A stretch of 5,729 nucleotides of DNA from Acidimicrobiales bacterium (GTDB lineage: Bacteria > Actinomycetota > Acidimicrobiia > Acidimicrobiales > Palsa-688), in NCBI GenBank assembly GCA_030039575.1, contig JASHVH010000250.1:1-5729 (forward strand), in the 5' to 3' direction. The notes below the pieces were generated by a model, which saw nothing but the letters and a program-made list of their open reading frames with translations, was not told the origin of the DNA and ran no database searches. A program made the position numbers and the translations under genes. Below are positions 5,716-5,729 of the stretch, in pieces; position 1 is the first letter of the stretch; each line of letters begins with the position of its first letter.

Positions 5716-5729
5716 CTGTCCACCAGGCG

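Noticed and set aside
5684..5729. Possible start of a divergent plus-strand gene at ATG 5684
   Set aside because: The frame is open to the edge, but only 15 codons are visible, no Shine-Dalgarno precedes it and the peptide is not recognisable.
1..5729. CRISPR array, tRNA, rRNA, insertion sequence or attachment site
   Set aside because: No regularly spaced repeats, cloverleaf-like segments, transposase motifs or long flanking repeats were found on reading the window.

Overview
The window reads as a high-GC actinobacterial chromosome. The main evidence is the N-terminal half of ARC/Mpa, the ring ATPase of the Pup-proteasome system, which is essentially actinobacterial, lying near a TrmI tRNA m1A58 methyltransferase (neighbours of mpa in Mycobacterium too). 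GTG and TTG starts are used freely (three of five genes). I would guess a deep-branching actinobacterium such as an Acidimicrobiia member, but the window alone cannot prove that.

Layout. Bases 1-985 (minus) hold the first 328 codons of the proteasomal ATPase; the gene runs off the left edge. Bases 986-1216 are a divergent intergenic region with a perfect hairpin and a good promoter for the plus strand. Bases 1217-3402 (plus) hold a small ferredoxin followed 17 nt later by a 644-residue multi-spanning membrane protein of an uncharacterised, glycosyltransferase-C-like family. Bases 3403-3625 separate convergent genes and contain a hairpin, a probable terminator and a short AT-rich tandem repeat. 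Bases 3626-5613 (minus) hold trmI and, overlapping its stop by 4 nt, a MarP-type membrane serine protease (CvpA domain plus trypsin-like domain). Bases 5614-5729 are the trmI upstream region, with a promoter candidate overlapping an inverted repeat.

How the genes relate. The ATPase unfolds Pup-tagged proteins in the cytoplasm, MarP-type proteases act at the outer face of the membrane in acid or oxidative stress, and TrmI stabilises tRNA. trmI and the protease are almost certainly one translationally coupled transcription unit. The ferredoxin and membrane protein form a separate, opposite-strand unit between that pair and the ATPase gene. I see no mobile element, CRISPR array, tRNA or rRNA. 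Nothing amounts to a clearly new system; the best leads are the unstudied membrane protein, the Asp-containing cluster motif of the ferredoxin, the placement of the MarP-type protease beside trmI and the proteasome ATPase, and the intergenic repeat.
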